The position numbers were made by a program, and so were the translations under genes. Below are positions 16,992 to 25,906 of a stretch of DNA of 64,000 nucleotides, in pieces (position 1 is the first letter of the stretch; every line of letters begins with the position of its first letter). Below the pieces are notes generated by a model, which was given only the letters and a program-made list of their open reading frames with translations, had not been told where the DNA came from and made no database searches. Source of the stretch: Aminobacter ciceronei (GTDB taxonomy: Bacteria > Pseudomonadota > Alphaproteobacteria > Rhizobiales > Rhizobiaceae); the NCBI RefSeq assembly GCF_014138625.1, contig NZ_JACJHY010000007.1, positions 62,001 to 126,000 of the forward strand, read 5' to 3'.

Positions 16992-17818
16992 TCCTGGCCG
17001 AGGCACATATAGAGCGTGCCGGTGCAGGTCAGGCGCACGCGATTGCAGCTCTCGCAGAAATTATGCGTCATCGGCGTGATGAAGCCCAGCTTTCCGCCGG
17101 TTTCAGCGACATCGACGTAACGCGCCGGTCCGCCTGTCTTGAACGGGATGTCGGTCAACGTGAATTGCCGCTCGAGATTGGCCCTCAGCAGCGACAGCGG
17201 CAGATACTGGTCGGTGCGGTCGGCATCGATCTCGCCCATCGGCATCGTCTCTATGACCGTCAGGTCCATGCCACGGCCATTGGCCCAGCGCAGGATTTCA
17301 GGGATTTCGGTGTCGTTGAAACCCTTGAGGGCAACCGCGTTGATCTTGATGTGCAGGCCGGCCGCCTGGGCGGCATCAATGCCTTCCATCACCTTGGCGA
17401 GATGGCCCCAGCGCGTGATGGCGTGGAACTTGTCGGGATCGAGCGTGTCGAGCGAGACGTTGATGCGCTTGACGCCGCAATCGGCCAGTTCGGCAGCGAA
17501 GCGCGACAGCTGTGAGCCATTGGTGGTCAGCGTCAGCTCTTCCAGTGCGCCGCTATCGAGATGGCGCGAGAGCTGGCGAATGAGGTGCATGACGTTCTTG
17601 CGCACCAAAGGTTCGCCGCCGGTCAGGCGCAGCTTCTTGACGCCCTTTTCGACGAAGACGGTGCAAAGCCGGTCGAGCTCCTCGAGCGACAACAGGTCCT
17701 TCTTGGGCAGGAAGGCCATGTCTTCGGCCATGCAATAAGTGCAACGGAAGTCGCAGCGGTCGGTAACCGACACGCGCAGATAACTGATCGAGCGACCGAA
17801 AGGATCGATCATATCCAT
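16823..17818 (-). CDS. moaA: GTP 3',8-cyclase
   Basis: 331-residue radical SAM enzyme that starts molybdopterin synthesis by rearranging GTP. The N-terminal cluster motif is CTYCMAED preceded by TDRCDFR (CxxxCxxC). The C-terminal cluster uses [12 protein letters not shown], and the chain ends in the required Gly-Gly tail. The SAM-binding TGGEPLVRK stretch is present. ATG 17818 or the second Met at 17812 could start it. mobA and mobB lie 3 kb downstream on the same strand. Confidence 0.95.
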   Translation of the reverse strand: MDMIDPFGRSISYLRVSVTDRCDFRCTYCMAEDMAFLPKKDLLSLEELDRLCTVFVEKGVKKLRLTGGEPLVRKNVMHLIRQLSRHLDSGALEELTLTTNGSQLSRFAAELADCGVKRINVSLDTLDPDKFHAITRWGHLAKVMEGIDAAQAAGLHIKINAVALKGFNDTEIPEILRWANGRGMDLTVIETMPMGEIDADRTDQYLPLSLLRANLERQFTLTDIPFKTGGPARYVDVAETGGKLGFITPMTHNFCESCNRVRLTCTGTLYMCLGQEDAADLRAPLRASEGNELLSNAIDEAIGRKPKGHDFIIDRRTNRPSVSRHMSVTGG

Positions 17819-18025
17819 GGTCTGCGCTTCCGTTTCCCGTTTCGTGGTGCCTTGGCCAGCACTGTCATATTACGGCTATGTTGTACGCTTGTGCATGTCA
17901 ATCAAGATGAAAGTTTGTTGCCCCGGAGTGACTCTCCTTGGTTTGCCGTCCCGGCGCTGTCTTAGCGCTTTCCGCGACGTCCGAAGCGCAGTAGTGAATT
18001 GCATCTCATAACGGCAGGACGGATC

Positions 18026-18379
18026 ATGACGGCACCGAAGGAATTGAGGGTCTCCAAGGACCGCAAGCTGTTGACGGTGACGTTCCCGGACCATCGCCCG
18101 TTCGAGCTTTCGGCCGAACTGCTGCGCGTGCTTTCGCCCTCCGCCGAGGTGCAGGGCCATTCGCCTGAGCAGCGGGTGACGGTGCCTGGCAAGAAGGAGG
18201 TCGCCATCCTCAAGGTCGAGCCGGTCGGCAATTATGCCGTACGCATCACCTTCGACGATTTCCACGACACCGGCATCTTCACCTGGAACTATCTGCATAC
18301 GCTCGGACACGACAAGGACAAGCGCTGGCAGGAATATCTCGACGAGCTGGCGCAAAAAGGATTGAGCCGCGACCGCTGA
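18026..18379 (+). CDS. DUF971 protein (gamma-butyrobetaine hydroxylase-like N-terminal domain)
   Basis: 117 residues forming a single DUF971 domain: an early strand pair (LRVSKDRKLLTVTFPDHRPFELSAELLRV) and the late block VRITFDDFHDTGIFTWNYL. The domain occurs alone in bacteria near iron-sulfur or Moco genes and at the N-terminus of carnitine hydroxylases; no enzyme role is known for the stand-alone form. It is divergent from moaA across about 200 bp. ATG 18026 was chosen over an upstream TTG. Confidence 0.85.
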   Translation: MTAPKELRVSKDRKLLTVTFPDHRPFELSAELLRVLSPSAEVQGHSPEQRVTVPGKKEVAILKVEPVGNYAVRITFDDFHDTGIFTWNYLHTLGHDKDKRWQEYLDELAQKGLSRDR

Positions 18380-18458
18380 TTGTCTTTGGCCGTTCACGTT
18401 GTCTTGGGCAGTTCACATTTGCCGGCTAAGCGCATCAGCATCCAAGCAGGAAGGGGAC

Positions 18459-19073
18459 ATGATGTCGGTCATATCAACGGTCGAACAGCTTGAGGCGCTC
18501 TACGGCGTTCCAGGCGAAACCTCGCTGGTCAAGGAACTCGACCATGTCATCCCTGAATACGCCGCGTTCATCGAGGCCTCGCCCTTCGTCTCGCTGGCGA
18601 CCAGCGGGCCGGAAGGGCTCGACTGTTCGCCGCGCGGCGATCTCGCCGGCTTCGTCCGCATCCACGATCCACGCACTCTGATGATGCCGGACCGCCGCGG
18701 CAACAACCGCGCCGACTCGCTGAGGAACATCATCCGCGATCCACGCGTCGCGCTGCTGTTTCTGGTGCCGGGTTCCGGCACGACGCTGCGCGTCAATGGT
18801 CGTGCCCATATCAGCGTCGATGCGGAGCTGTGTGCGTCCTTCGCAGTCGAAGGCAAGCCGGCGCGTTCGGTGACGGTGGTCGACGTCGATGCCGTCTATT
18901 TCCAGTGTGCGCGCGCGATCGTGCGGTCGGAACTGTGGAACCCCGAGCGTCATGTCGATCCGAAGACGCTGCCAACGCCGGGACAGATCCTTGCGATCAC
19001 CAGTCGCGCCGGCATCGATGGCGAAACCTATGATCGTGAATGGCCGGAGCGCGCCAGGAAGTCGATGTGGTAG
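18459..19073 (+). CDS. Pyridoxamine 5'-phosphate oxidase family flavoprotein
   Basis: 204-residue split-barrel FMN-binding protein of the type found in actinobacteria and rhizobia. Marks are ATSGPEGLDCSPRGDLAGFV, MMPDRRGNNRADSLRNI and the strand VALLFLVPGSGTTLRVNG. True PNPOx activity is not implied; many members bind FMN or F420 and reduce other substrates. An AGGAAGGGG site precedes two adjacent ATGs (18459 and 18462). Confidence 0.86.
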   Translation: MMSVISTVEQLEALYGVPGETSLVKELDHVIPEYAAFIEASPFVSLATSGPEGLDCSPRGDLAGFVRIHDPRTLMMPDRRGNNRADSLRNIIRDPRVALLFLVPGSGTTLRVNGRAHISVDAELCASFAVEGKPARSVTVVDVDAVYFQCARAIVRSELWNPERHVDPKTLPTPGQILAITSRAGIDGETYDREWPERARKSMW

Positions 19074-19192
19074 GCCGAGGCCGCGTTTTGGGCCGTCAGC
19101 GCGGCAACCGGGCTCAAAACAAAGTGATTGCGTTGGTGTAACTCAGCGGGCGTTATCGACGTATACCAGCAAAACTGCTGGAGCTGGATGGA

Positions 19193-20077
19193 ATGACGCC
19201 CTGGACTGACCGCGCCGGAAAACTCTCGCCGCTCAAGGCTTTGGCCTTTGCCGGAACGTTGGTGCCGGCATTGCTGCTTGGCTACTACGCGGTGAAAGGC
19301 TTTCCGCAAGGCGCCGGCGCCGGCACGCTGCTCGGGCCACGGCCCTTCACCGCCGCCATCCATGAAACCGGCGATTGGGCGATCCGCTTCCTGTTGATGT
19401 CGCTGGCAGTGACGCCGCTGCGCCGCATCGGCCAATGGCCGAAGCTGATCCTCATCCGTCGCATGCTCGGCATTGCCGCGCTTGCCTACGCCATCGGTCA
19501 TCTCGTGCTCTATTTCTTCGACCAGAATTGGGATGTTTTCCGTGTCGTCAGCGAGATCGCGCTTCGAATCTATCTCACCATCGGCTTCGTTGCACTGCTG
19601 GGACTTGTTGCCCTCGGGCTGACGTCGACGGACGGGGCTATCAGGAAGCTCGGGCGCAACTGGAACCGATTGCACAAGATTGTCTACGCTATCGGCATAC
19701 TTGCGGCATTGCATTTTTTCATGCAGTCCAAGGCCGACGTGTACGAGCCGACGCTGTTGGCCGGCTTGTTCCTGCTTCTGATGTTCTACCGCCTGGCGCA
19801 TTGGCGTGGGCTCAACCTGACATCGCCGCTGGTGCTTGTCGCGATTGCGGTCGTCGCTGCGATGTCGACGGTGATTGTCGAAGCGGCCTGGTACGGGCTG
19901 GCGACCGGCGTGCCGCCCGCCCGCGTGCTGTGGGCCAACCTGCAGTTTTCCTACACGATCCGGCCGGGCTGGTGGGTGCTGGCGACGGGCCTTGCCGCAG
20001 CGGTGCTCGGTTTCGTCAGATCGATGGGAAGGGCGGAGGCGCCGCGGGGCAGGCGGGCTGCAAGGGCTGCCGCCTGA
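19193..20077 (+). CDS. msrQ: Heme-binding membrane subunit of the MsrPQ methionine sulfoxide reductase
   Basis: 294-residue inner-membrane protein of the ferric-reductase-like group with about eight membrane segments. His residues sit in AIHETGDWAIRFLLMSL, AIGHLVLYFF, NWNRLHKIVYAIG and ALHFFMQSKA, the expected heme b ligands. It passes electrons to periplasmic MsrP, which repairs oxidised Met in envelope proteins. The usual msrP gene is not next to it. The C-terminal extension after about 215 adds two membrane segments. Confidence 0.9.
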   Translation: MTPWTDRAGKLSPLKALAFAGTLVPALLLGYYAVKGFPQGAGAGTLLGPRPFTAAIHETGDWAIRFLLMSLAVTPLRRIGQWPKLILIRRMLGIAALAYAIGHLVLYFFDQNWDVFRVVSEIALRIYLTIGFVALLGLVALGLTSTDGAIRKLGRNWNRLHKIVYAIGILAALHFFMQSKADVYEPTLLAGLFLLLMFYRLAHWRGLNLTSPLVLVAIAVVAAMSTVIVEAAWYGLATGVPPARVLWANLQFSYTIRPGWWVLATGLAAAVLGFVRSMGRAEAPRGRRAARAAA

Positions 20078-20081
20078 GCGG

Positions 20082-20552
20082 CTATTCCTTCAGTGCGTCT
20101 GCAACGCGCAGCATGTGCGCGCCGATCAGGTCGCATTGTTCGGGCGTCGATGCGCTCATCGCCTTTTCGATCAAGGCGCCATAGGCTTTCAGCGCCCGCA
20201 TCAGCAGTGCGGCGCCGTCTTCGGTCAGCGTTAGTCGCATCACCCGGCGGTCCTTGGCATCGCCCTCTCGCTTGACCAGCGCGCGCTTTTCCAGCTGCGG
20301 CAGCAGCATGGTGATGTTCGAGCGACCGACAAGCAGCTTGCGGGCCAGATCGTGCTGCGAAATGCCGGGATGGCGATAGAGATTCATCAGGACATCGAGC
20401 TGCGCCGGCTTCAGATCGTGCGGCTGCAGCGCGCTCGCCAGGGCACGCTCCATCGAGTGGCACGCCTTGGCCACGGCGACCCAGTTGCGGAACCGCGGGT
20501 TGTCCCACGGCAAATCTTGTCTATTGTTCATGATTGAACTATTATTGTTCAT
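20082..20552 (-). CDS. MarR-family transcriptional regulator
   Basis: Up to 156 residues with a winged helix (ISQHDLARKLLVGRSNITMLLPQLEKRALVKR region) and the typical DAKDRRVMRLTLT wing. Two in-frame ATGs, at 20552 and 20531, each lie inside one copy of a repeated palindrome in the divergent promoter, so the N-terminus reads MNNNSSIMNN. Neither start has a good ribosome site. It probably represses itself and the divergent hydrolase gene. Confidence 0.9.
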   Translation of the reverse strand: MNNNSSIMNNRQDLPWDNPRFRNWVAVAKACHSMERALASALQPHDLKPAQLDVLMNLYRHPGISQHDLARKLLVGRSNITMLLPQLEKRALVKREGDAKDRRVMRLTLTEDGAALLMRALKAYGALIEKAMSASTPEQCDLIGAHMLRVADALKE

Positions 20553-20560
20553 GATTGAAC
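20526..20560. promoter_or_regulatory. Tandem MarR-type operator
   Basis: Two identical 14-base imperfect palindromes, GTTCATGATTGAAC, occupy 20526-20539 and 20547-20560. Centres are 21 bp apart, two helical turns, so two dimers could bind the same face. Each contains a minus-strand ATG of the regulator gene. The site lies between the regulator and the hydrolase, which begins at 20580. Confidence 0.75.
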
Positions 20561-20579
20561 TTATGGATGGACGATCACT

Positions 20580-21485
20580 ATGGCATCAATCGGGCTCAAG
20601 GTCATCCGGCGGCTGTTCGGTGCGGCCGAACTGGTTTCGCCACGTCTCGCCGGTCGCGCCGCATTCGAGCTTTTTCGACGAACGCCGAGCCAGCGCTCGC
20701 TGACATCGGGCGAAAGGCGCGCCATCGGCAATGCTTCGGGCTTCATGGCGGAGGCGCGCCATCATCGAATCAAGACGCAGAAAAGCTGTGTGGCGATGCA
20801 CGAGTTTCGCCCTGAGGGAGCAAGCAGGGGAACAGTGCTCGTCATCCATGGCTGGCGCTCGCGCACCGAATACATGCAAGCGCTGATCGAAGGCTACAGG
20901 GATGCCGGCATGCGCGTGATCTCGCTCGACCTGCCGGGGCATGGTGGCTCGCTTGGACGCGCGCTCGACATGGCCAAGGCCGTCGAAGCGGCAACCCTTG
21001 CCGGCCAATGGTTCGGGCCGTTCGAGGCGATCGTCGGCCATTCCTTCGGCGGCGCGGTTGCCGTCAACGCTGCTGCCGGAACCGTCAAGGGGTTCGAGCC
21101 GCTTGGAGCCAAGCGGCTGGTGCTGGTGGCCGCGCCCGATTCGATGCCCAGGCTGTTCGACGATTTCGGCCGCTATCTGAACCTCGGTCCCAGGACGCAG
21201 CGCGCGATCTCGGGGCAGGTGCAGCGTGTGACCGGCACCCCAATCGGCCAGTTCGTCGGTTCCAGGCTGCTGATGCGCCTGGCCACCCCGACGCTTGTGA
21301 TCCACGCCCCTGACGACAGGGAAGTGTCGGCCAACGAAGCGCGCGCCATGGCCGGCGCCGGCGGCCATGTCAGGCTGTTCTGGGCCGACGGTCTCGGTCA
21401 CCGCCGCATCCTGTCGAGCGCCAAGGTCGTGGCCGAGGCGGTTGGTTTTCTCCAGGCAGCGCGCGAACTCGACACGGTCCACTAG
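20580..21485 (+). CDS. Alpha/beta hydrolase
   Basis: 301-residue soluble hydrolase. The nucleophile elbow is GHSFGGAVAVN (Ser in GxSxG, about residue 157), the acid lies in HAPDDREVS, and the His in DGLGHRRIL. An oxyanion stretch LVIHGWRSRTEY sits near residue 85. It is divergent from the MarR gene and shares its tandem operator, so its expression is probably induced by the MarR ligand. Substrate unknown; detoxification of a small ester is a reasonable guess. Confidence 0.87.
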   Translation: MASIGLKVIRRLFGAAELVSPRLAGRAAFELFRRTPSQRSLTSGERRAIGNASGFMAEARHHRIKTQKSCVAMHEFRPEGASRGTVLVIHGWRSRTEYMQALIEGYRDAGMRVISLDLPGHGGSLGRALDMAKAVEAATLAGQWFGPFEAIVGHSFGGAVAVNAAAGTVKGFEPLGAKRLVLVAAPDSMPRLFDDFGRYLNLGPRTQRAISGQVQRVTGTPIGQFVGSRLLMRLATPTLVIHAPDDREVSANEARAMAGAGGHVRLFWADGLGHRRILSSAKVVAEAVGFLQAARELDTVH

Positions 21486-21517
21486 GCAGTCGTTGGCGCC
21501 ATGCGGATTGCCAGGGC

Positions 21518-22447
21518 TCAGCCCTGGCCCTTCAGCGCGGCCCTCAGCATGTCGTAGGTCGGCGCCAGTTCGCGAAGCGATGCCGCCGCTTCGCCATCCT
21601 TGCCGGCGACAAGGGGGTATTGCAGCGCGCCGATGAGCCGGGCCTGTCGTCCCGCAATCCGAGCCGCCTCGACATATCCCGCGCGTTCCAGGCAGGTCGC
21701 GGCGTCTGTCGCGCGGCGAGCGCCTGCCTGGACGGCGAAATGGATCATGTGGCTACGAAGGTCGTCGCCGCAACCACGCTCTATCAGCCGCGCCAGCGCT
21801 TCGGCGGCGGCGGCGTTGCCCGAGCTCCCCGTCGGCATGTCGTGCTCACCCGCCATCGACAGCCAGCGGATCGCCGAAGGGATCGACGCCCTGATCATGT
21901 CCACTTCGGCGACGTCGGCGGTCCGCCTGAAGGCGGTGCGCATCGTATAGGGCGTGCCGTAGATCAGCGTTTTTGCGCTCCAGGCGGCCATGAAGTCGGC
22001 GAGGGGCAGGCGGGCATAGGGATAGCCCTGCGGATCGTGCATCAGAATGCTCTCGTCGTCGACTTCGAGCGCCACGACGTAATGATCGGCCTCAATCGGG
22101 CCGCGCATGCGTGGCTGATGCCTGAGATGCCCCATCTCGACGGGACCGATCCAGACCGGGCCGGCGGCCAATGCCGCCTTGAGGCGCGCCAGGGCCTCTT
22201 CGGCTTCGCCCCCTTGCGTGACATCAGATGTCCAGCCGAGCGCTGAAAGCGCGACTTCGAAACCTTTCTCCGGGTCCCAGCCATAGGGGTCGAAGAAGGG
22301 CAACGTGCCGCCGATCAACTGCATGCCGAACGGGCCGCCAATGGCCACCTCGATGACGGCGGTCGACGGTCCATCGGCGCCGAACATCATGGCGAAGGAA
22401 TTGGCATAGCAATACGGGCCCGAGCCCGTGTAGGCAAAGTGCGTCAT
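21518..22447 (-). CDS. BtrH-N/peptidase C39-like protein
   Basis: 309 residues. The N-terminal segment GSGPYCYANSFAMMFGAD has the Cys-helix pattern of the BtrH N-terminal domain and related papain-fold (C39-like) enzymes. ADHYVVALEVDDESILMHDPQGY supplies the matching His and Asp. The C-terminal 100 residues are helical and unrecognised. BtrH transfers an amino-acyl group in butirosin synthesis; whether this protein is a transferase or protease is open. The ATG at 22447 follows an AGAGGT site and lies 14 bp after the MerR gene, so the two form an operon. Confidence 0.65.
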   Translation of the reverse strand: MTHFAYTGSGPYCYANSFAMMFGADGPSTAVIEVAIGGPFGMQLIGGTLPFFDPYGWDPEKGFEVALSALGWTSDVTQGGEAEEALARLKAALAAGPVWIGPVEMGHLRHQPRMRGPIEADHYVVALEVDDESILMHDPQGYPYARLPLADFMAAWSAKTLIYGTPYTMRTAFRRTADVAEVDMIRASIPSAIRWLSMAGEHDMPTGSSGNAAAAEALARLIERGCGDDLRSHMIHFAVQAGARRATDAATCLERAGYVEAARIAGRQARLIGALQYPLVAGKDGEAAASLRELAPTYDMLRAALKGQG

Positions 22448-22461
22448 GTCTGGACCTCTTG

Positions 22462-23265
22462 TCAGATAAGGGGATAGGCGACGTCGAAACGGGCGCCTTG
22501 GGTTCCGGGATAGGTTTCGCAAGGGCTGCCGGCGCAACTCAGCTCGCTCCGCGCGTCGAGCCACGCTTCAAGGGCGTCGTACACGTGCATGACGCGGGGA
22601 AAATTCTCATAGGCCTTGGGAACCGGCAGATAGATCTCGCGCCGCGCTGGCTGCAGCCTGATGAGCAGGTCGCCTGCCGGCTCGAGCTTTCCCGCGCAGG
22701 CGATGGCGACCTCGACGAGACCTTCACTGTCGCGGCTGACAAGGTCGTGAAAATGCACGCTCATCAATCCGTCGCAAGCCGATCCCGAGGCGCGCAAATG
22801 CGTCCGGATGTCGGCTTCGGCTGCGGCGATGAAATCGTCCAGCCCTTCGACGCCGATCTGGCGCTGTCGCGACACGACCTTTGCGGCCGGTACCTCACGC
22901 AGGCCGATCGTCGCCATCAATGCCGGTTCGCCGCCTTCGGCTTGCCGGGAAAGCGCGCGCACGAGTTCGGCCTGGTCGGCAAGCCTGTCGTTCTGCGCGC
23001 TTAGCCAGCTTTGCAGTTCTACGACGCGTGCTTCCGGTGTGAGCTCCAGCAGCTGCGTGACGCGGGCGATCGGCAGCCCCAGCTGGCGCAGCCGCGAGAT
23101 CAGGCGCGCCCGTGGCGCCTGCGCGGAGGCATAATAGCGATAGCCGGTCTGCGGATCGACGTGGACCGGCACCAGCAGGCCTTGCTCGGCATAGAGCCGC
23201 AATGCCTTTGGAGACAGCCGCGTGGCGGCCCCGAAACGGCCGGCGAGGAGATAGGAATCGGTCAT
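22462..23265 (-). CDS. MerR-family regulator with GyrI-like effector domain
   Basis: 267 residues. The MerR DNA-binding domain covers about 1-75 (ATRLSPKALRLYAEQGLL then TGYRYY), a coiled coil runs to about 115, and a GyrI-like/SOUL-type ligand domain fills the rest. This resembles multidrug sensors such as BmrR. It is translated just before the BtrH-like gene, which is therefore the likely main target besides itself. Confidence 0.88.
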   Translation of the reverse strand: MTDSYLLAGRFGAATRLSPKALRLYAEQGLLVPVHVDPQTGYRYYASAQAPRARLISRLRQLGLPIARVTQLLELTPEARVVELQSWLSAQNDRLADQAELVRALSRQAEGGEPALMATIGLREVPAAKVVSRQRQIGVEGLDDFIAAAEADIRTHLRASGSACDGLMSVHFHDLVSRDSEGLVEVAIACAGKLEPAGDLLIRLQPARREIYLPVPKAYENFPRVMHVYDALEAWLDARSELSCAGSPCETYPGTQGARFDVAYPLI

Positions 23266-23335
23266 AACGCCGTGTCTAGGGCTGGCCCCAGGGGCGAGGT
23301 CAAGCGCGCGATTTGCTGTCGTCGCCGCCCGCCGA

Positions 23336-23731
23336 TCAGCCCTTCTTGTTGCCTGGCTCTACAGGCAGGCCCGCCGCGCGCCACGCAGTGAACCCGCCAA
23401 GGATGTGCCGGACCGGCTCCAGCCCCATCTCCTGCGCGGTCTTGGCGGCGAGCGCCGAGCGCCAGCCGCCGGCGCAGAAGAAGACGAAGTTCTTGCCGCT
23501 GGAAAAGAACGGCTTGTGATAGGGGCTGTCGGGGTCAATCCAGAATTCGAGCATGCCGCGCGGGCAATGCTGGGCGCCCGAAATCCTGCCTTCGCGCTCG
23601 ACCTCACGCGGATCGCGCAGGTCGACGAAGATGGTCTCGGTGTCGTCGAGCAGGGTTGCCGCTTCCTCGGGCGACACCACCTCGACCACTGCATTGGCCT
23701 CGTCGAGCAGTTCCGTGTAGCCCTTCTTCAT
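23336..23731 (-). CDS. Rhodanese-like domain protein
   Basis: 131-residue single rhodanese domain. The active-site loop is FCAGGWRSALAA with the sulfur-carrying Cys at about residue 86; the CH2A-like motif DLRDPREVEREGRI and the end GGFTAWRAAGLPV are present. It likely moves sulfane sulfur in the cytosol; partner unknown. A single-gene unit with about 270 bp upstream before the divergent transpeptidase gene. Confidence 0.9.
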   Translation of the reverse strand: MKKGYTELLDEANAVVEVVSPEEAATLLDDTETIFVDLRDPREVEREGRISGAQHCPRGMLEFWIDPDSPYHKPFFSSGKNFVFFCAGGWRSALAAKTAQEMGLEPVRHILGGFTAWRAAGLPVEPGNKKG

Positions 23732-24007
23732 CTTGCCCTCGCGTCAATTCGGCCCAAATGCAGCTTGCAAGGCCAAGTGATCGCATGAAGCGGCGAGGCT
23801 GTCATCGCCGATGAATTGTGCCACCTGCCGGCTTGTCTCACGATGATGTGAAACTGTTCGGCAACAGCTGCCGGGAAATTTATGAAAGCTTAACGTTATC
23901 GGTATGAATCGAGAGAGCAGCGCCTTACATCAGCCATTTGTGGACAGGAATTCTTCCACCGGCGCATGGCGATTCCAGAGCAGTTTCCGGGCAGGGATGG
24001 TGTCTTT

Positions 24008-25873
24008 ATGAAATTTTCTCTCCTGAGCAGGCCGATCTCGCTTCCGCTGGCTGCATTGGCTGCGACAGTGGCGCTTGGCGCGCCGCAGGCTGGTGCTCAG
24101 AACTTCTTCGACATCCTGTTCGGTGGTGGCAACCGCGCCCCGCGCCAGCAGCAGGGCGAATTTCCGCCGGCTCCGGTGCAGAAGAAGCGGGCACCAGTAG
24201 CGGCGGCCAAGATCAGCGCGCCGTCCTATTATACCTACAAGACCGACGCGATGGTGACGGTCGACTTTGCCAAGCTGATCGCCGGCACGCAGTCGGTTTC
24301 GCTGGAGCCGTCGCTTGCCGGTACGGCGTTCCGCGAGGCGCTGGCCGGGCTCGATGCCTTCGACCTTGTTGCCGAAAAGGACATCGCCAAAGGGCTGCTC
24401 GACTACTATACGGCCAATCCCGATTTCATCTGGGTCACCGGCCAGACCGCCAACAGCCGCGCCGAAGAGGCGATCAGGACGTTGAGCGACGCCGCCAGCC
24501 ACGGGCTGATGCCGGCCGACTATGCGGTCTCCGTGCCCCCGGCAGCCTATGCGCTTGACGACACCGTCGGCCGGATGAAGACGCTCATCCGTTTCGAGAT
24601 GGCGATGTCGGCACGCGTGTTGCGCTACGTGCATGATGCACAAGGCGGCCGCATCGATCCGAACCGCATCTCCGGCTACTATGATTTCGCCGCCAAGCCG
24701 CTCGACATGGCCGGCGTGCTGAAGAGACTCAGCCAGTCGAATGACGCGCGGGCCTTGCTTGAGGCATTCCATCCGCAGAATCCCGAATACAAGGCGTTGC
24801 GCGTCGAACTCGAGGCGCTCAAGGCGAGCGAGGAAAACGACATCGTCGTTGATGCCAAGCTTTTGCTGAAGCCCGGCGAGACCAGCCCGGAGCTGCCCAA
24901 GCTGCTGCATCTCATCGCCCGCGACCTCGACGATGAGATGGGTGGCGAATTCGGCGAAACGCTGGCCAGGCTCGGCAGCAGCGAAATCTATACACCCGAA
25001 CTGGTGCCGGTCATCGAGGCGGTGCAGAAGCGTGCCGGGCTCAAGGCCGACGGCGTCGTCGGCCCGCGCACGGTGGCAACCCTTGCCGGCACGTCGAAGG
25101 CAGATCGCCTCGACAAGGTCGTCGTCGCGCTCGAACAGCTGCGCTGGCTGCCATCCGAGCTCGGCAGCCCACGCGTCTTCATCAACCAGCCGGCCTATAC
25201 CGCGAGCTACATCGACGGCGGCACGGAAAAGCTCAAGATGCGGACGGTGATCGGCAAGACCAGCAACCAGACCAGCTTCTTCCAGGACGAAATCGAGCAG
25301 GTCGACTACAACCCGTATTGGGGCGTGCCGCAGTCGATCATCGTCAACGAGATGCTGCCGCGCCTGCGCAACGATCCCAGCTATCTCGACCGCGCCGGTT
25401 ACGAAGTCACCGATTCGCGCGGCCAGCGCATTCCGTCGTCGGCGATCAATTGGGGCCAGTATGGCTCGAAGGTGCCCTACAGCGTGCGCCAGGCGCCGAG
25501 CGAGGCCAATGCGCTGGGCGAGCTCAAGATTCTGTTCCCCAACAAGCACGCCATCTACATGCACGACACCCCGCAAAAGGCGCTATTCGACCGCGACAAC
25601 CGGGCCTTCAGCCATGGCTGCATCCGCCTGGCCGATCCGCGCGGCATGGCCGCCGCAGTGCTTGGCACCGACGTAGATCACATCGCGGCCAAGCTGAAGC
25701 AGGGCCATTCCTTCGAGAAAGTGACCCGCAAGATCCCGGTGTACGTCGCCTATTTCACCGCCTGGCCTGATCTCGACGGCAAGGTCGAGTATTTCGGCGA
25801 CGTCTATGATCGCGACGCCAGGCTCAAGGACGCCATGGCTCGTACAGATGCGGCGAGGGCACCGAGCATCTGA
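24008..25873 (+). CDS. Periplasmic L,D-transpeptidase (YcbB type)
   Basis: 621 residues with a Sec signal peptide (MKFSLLSRPISLPLAALAAT, cleavage after AGAQ). Order of parts: an N-terminal scaffold domain, a peptidoglycan-binding helical domain around residues 330-365 (GLKADGVVGPRTVATL), then the YkuD catalytic domain with FSHGCIRLADP, whose Cys is at about residue 537. The enzyme makes 3-3 crosslinks in murein, important for polar-growing rhizobia. ATG 24008 follows AGGGATGG; an earlier ATG at 23966 has no ribosome site and would spoil the signal peptide. Confidence 0.92.
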   Translation: MKFSLLSRPISLPLAALAATVALGAPQAGAQNFFDILFGGGNRAPRQQQGEFPPAPVQKKRAPVAAAKISAPSYYTYKTDAMVTVDFAKLIAGTQSVSLEPSLAGTAFREALAGLDAFDLVAEKDIAKGLLDYYTANPDFIWVTGQTANSRAEEAIRTLSDAASHGLMPADYAVSVPPAAYALDDTVGRMKTLIRFEMAMSARVLRYVHDAQGGRIDPNRISGYYDFAAKPLDMAGVLKRLSQSNDARALLEAFHPQNPEYKALRVELEALKASEENDIVVDAKLLLKPGETSPELPKLLHLIARDLDDEMGGEFGETLARLGSSEIYTPELVPVIEAVQKRAGLKADGVVGPRTVATLAGTSKADRLDKVVVALEQLRWLPSELGSPRVFINQPAYTASYIDGGTEKLKMRTVIGKTSNQTSFFQDEIEQVDYNPYWGVPQSIIVNEMLPRLRNDPSYLDRAGYEVTDSRGQRIPSSAINWGQYGSKVPYSVRQAPSEANALGELKILFPNKHAIYMHDTPQKALFDRDNRAFSHGCIRLADPRGMAAAVLGTDVDHIAAKLKQGHSFEKVTRKIPVYVAYFTAWPDLDGKVEYFGDVYDRDARLKDAMARTDAARAPSI

Positions 25874-25906
25874 TCTGCTGCATGCAGGCTCAGGACAAGG
25901 TCCGGG

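Noticed and set aside
17819-18025. Molybdenum cofactor riboswitch before moaA
   Set aside because: No matching multi-helix structure was recognised; the spacer is simple divergent promoter DNA.
23930-25576. Long minus-strand open frame across the L,D-transpeptidase gene
   Set aside because: Composition is that of an antisense shadow; the plus strand has a complete domain set and signal peptide.
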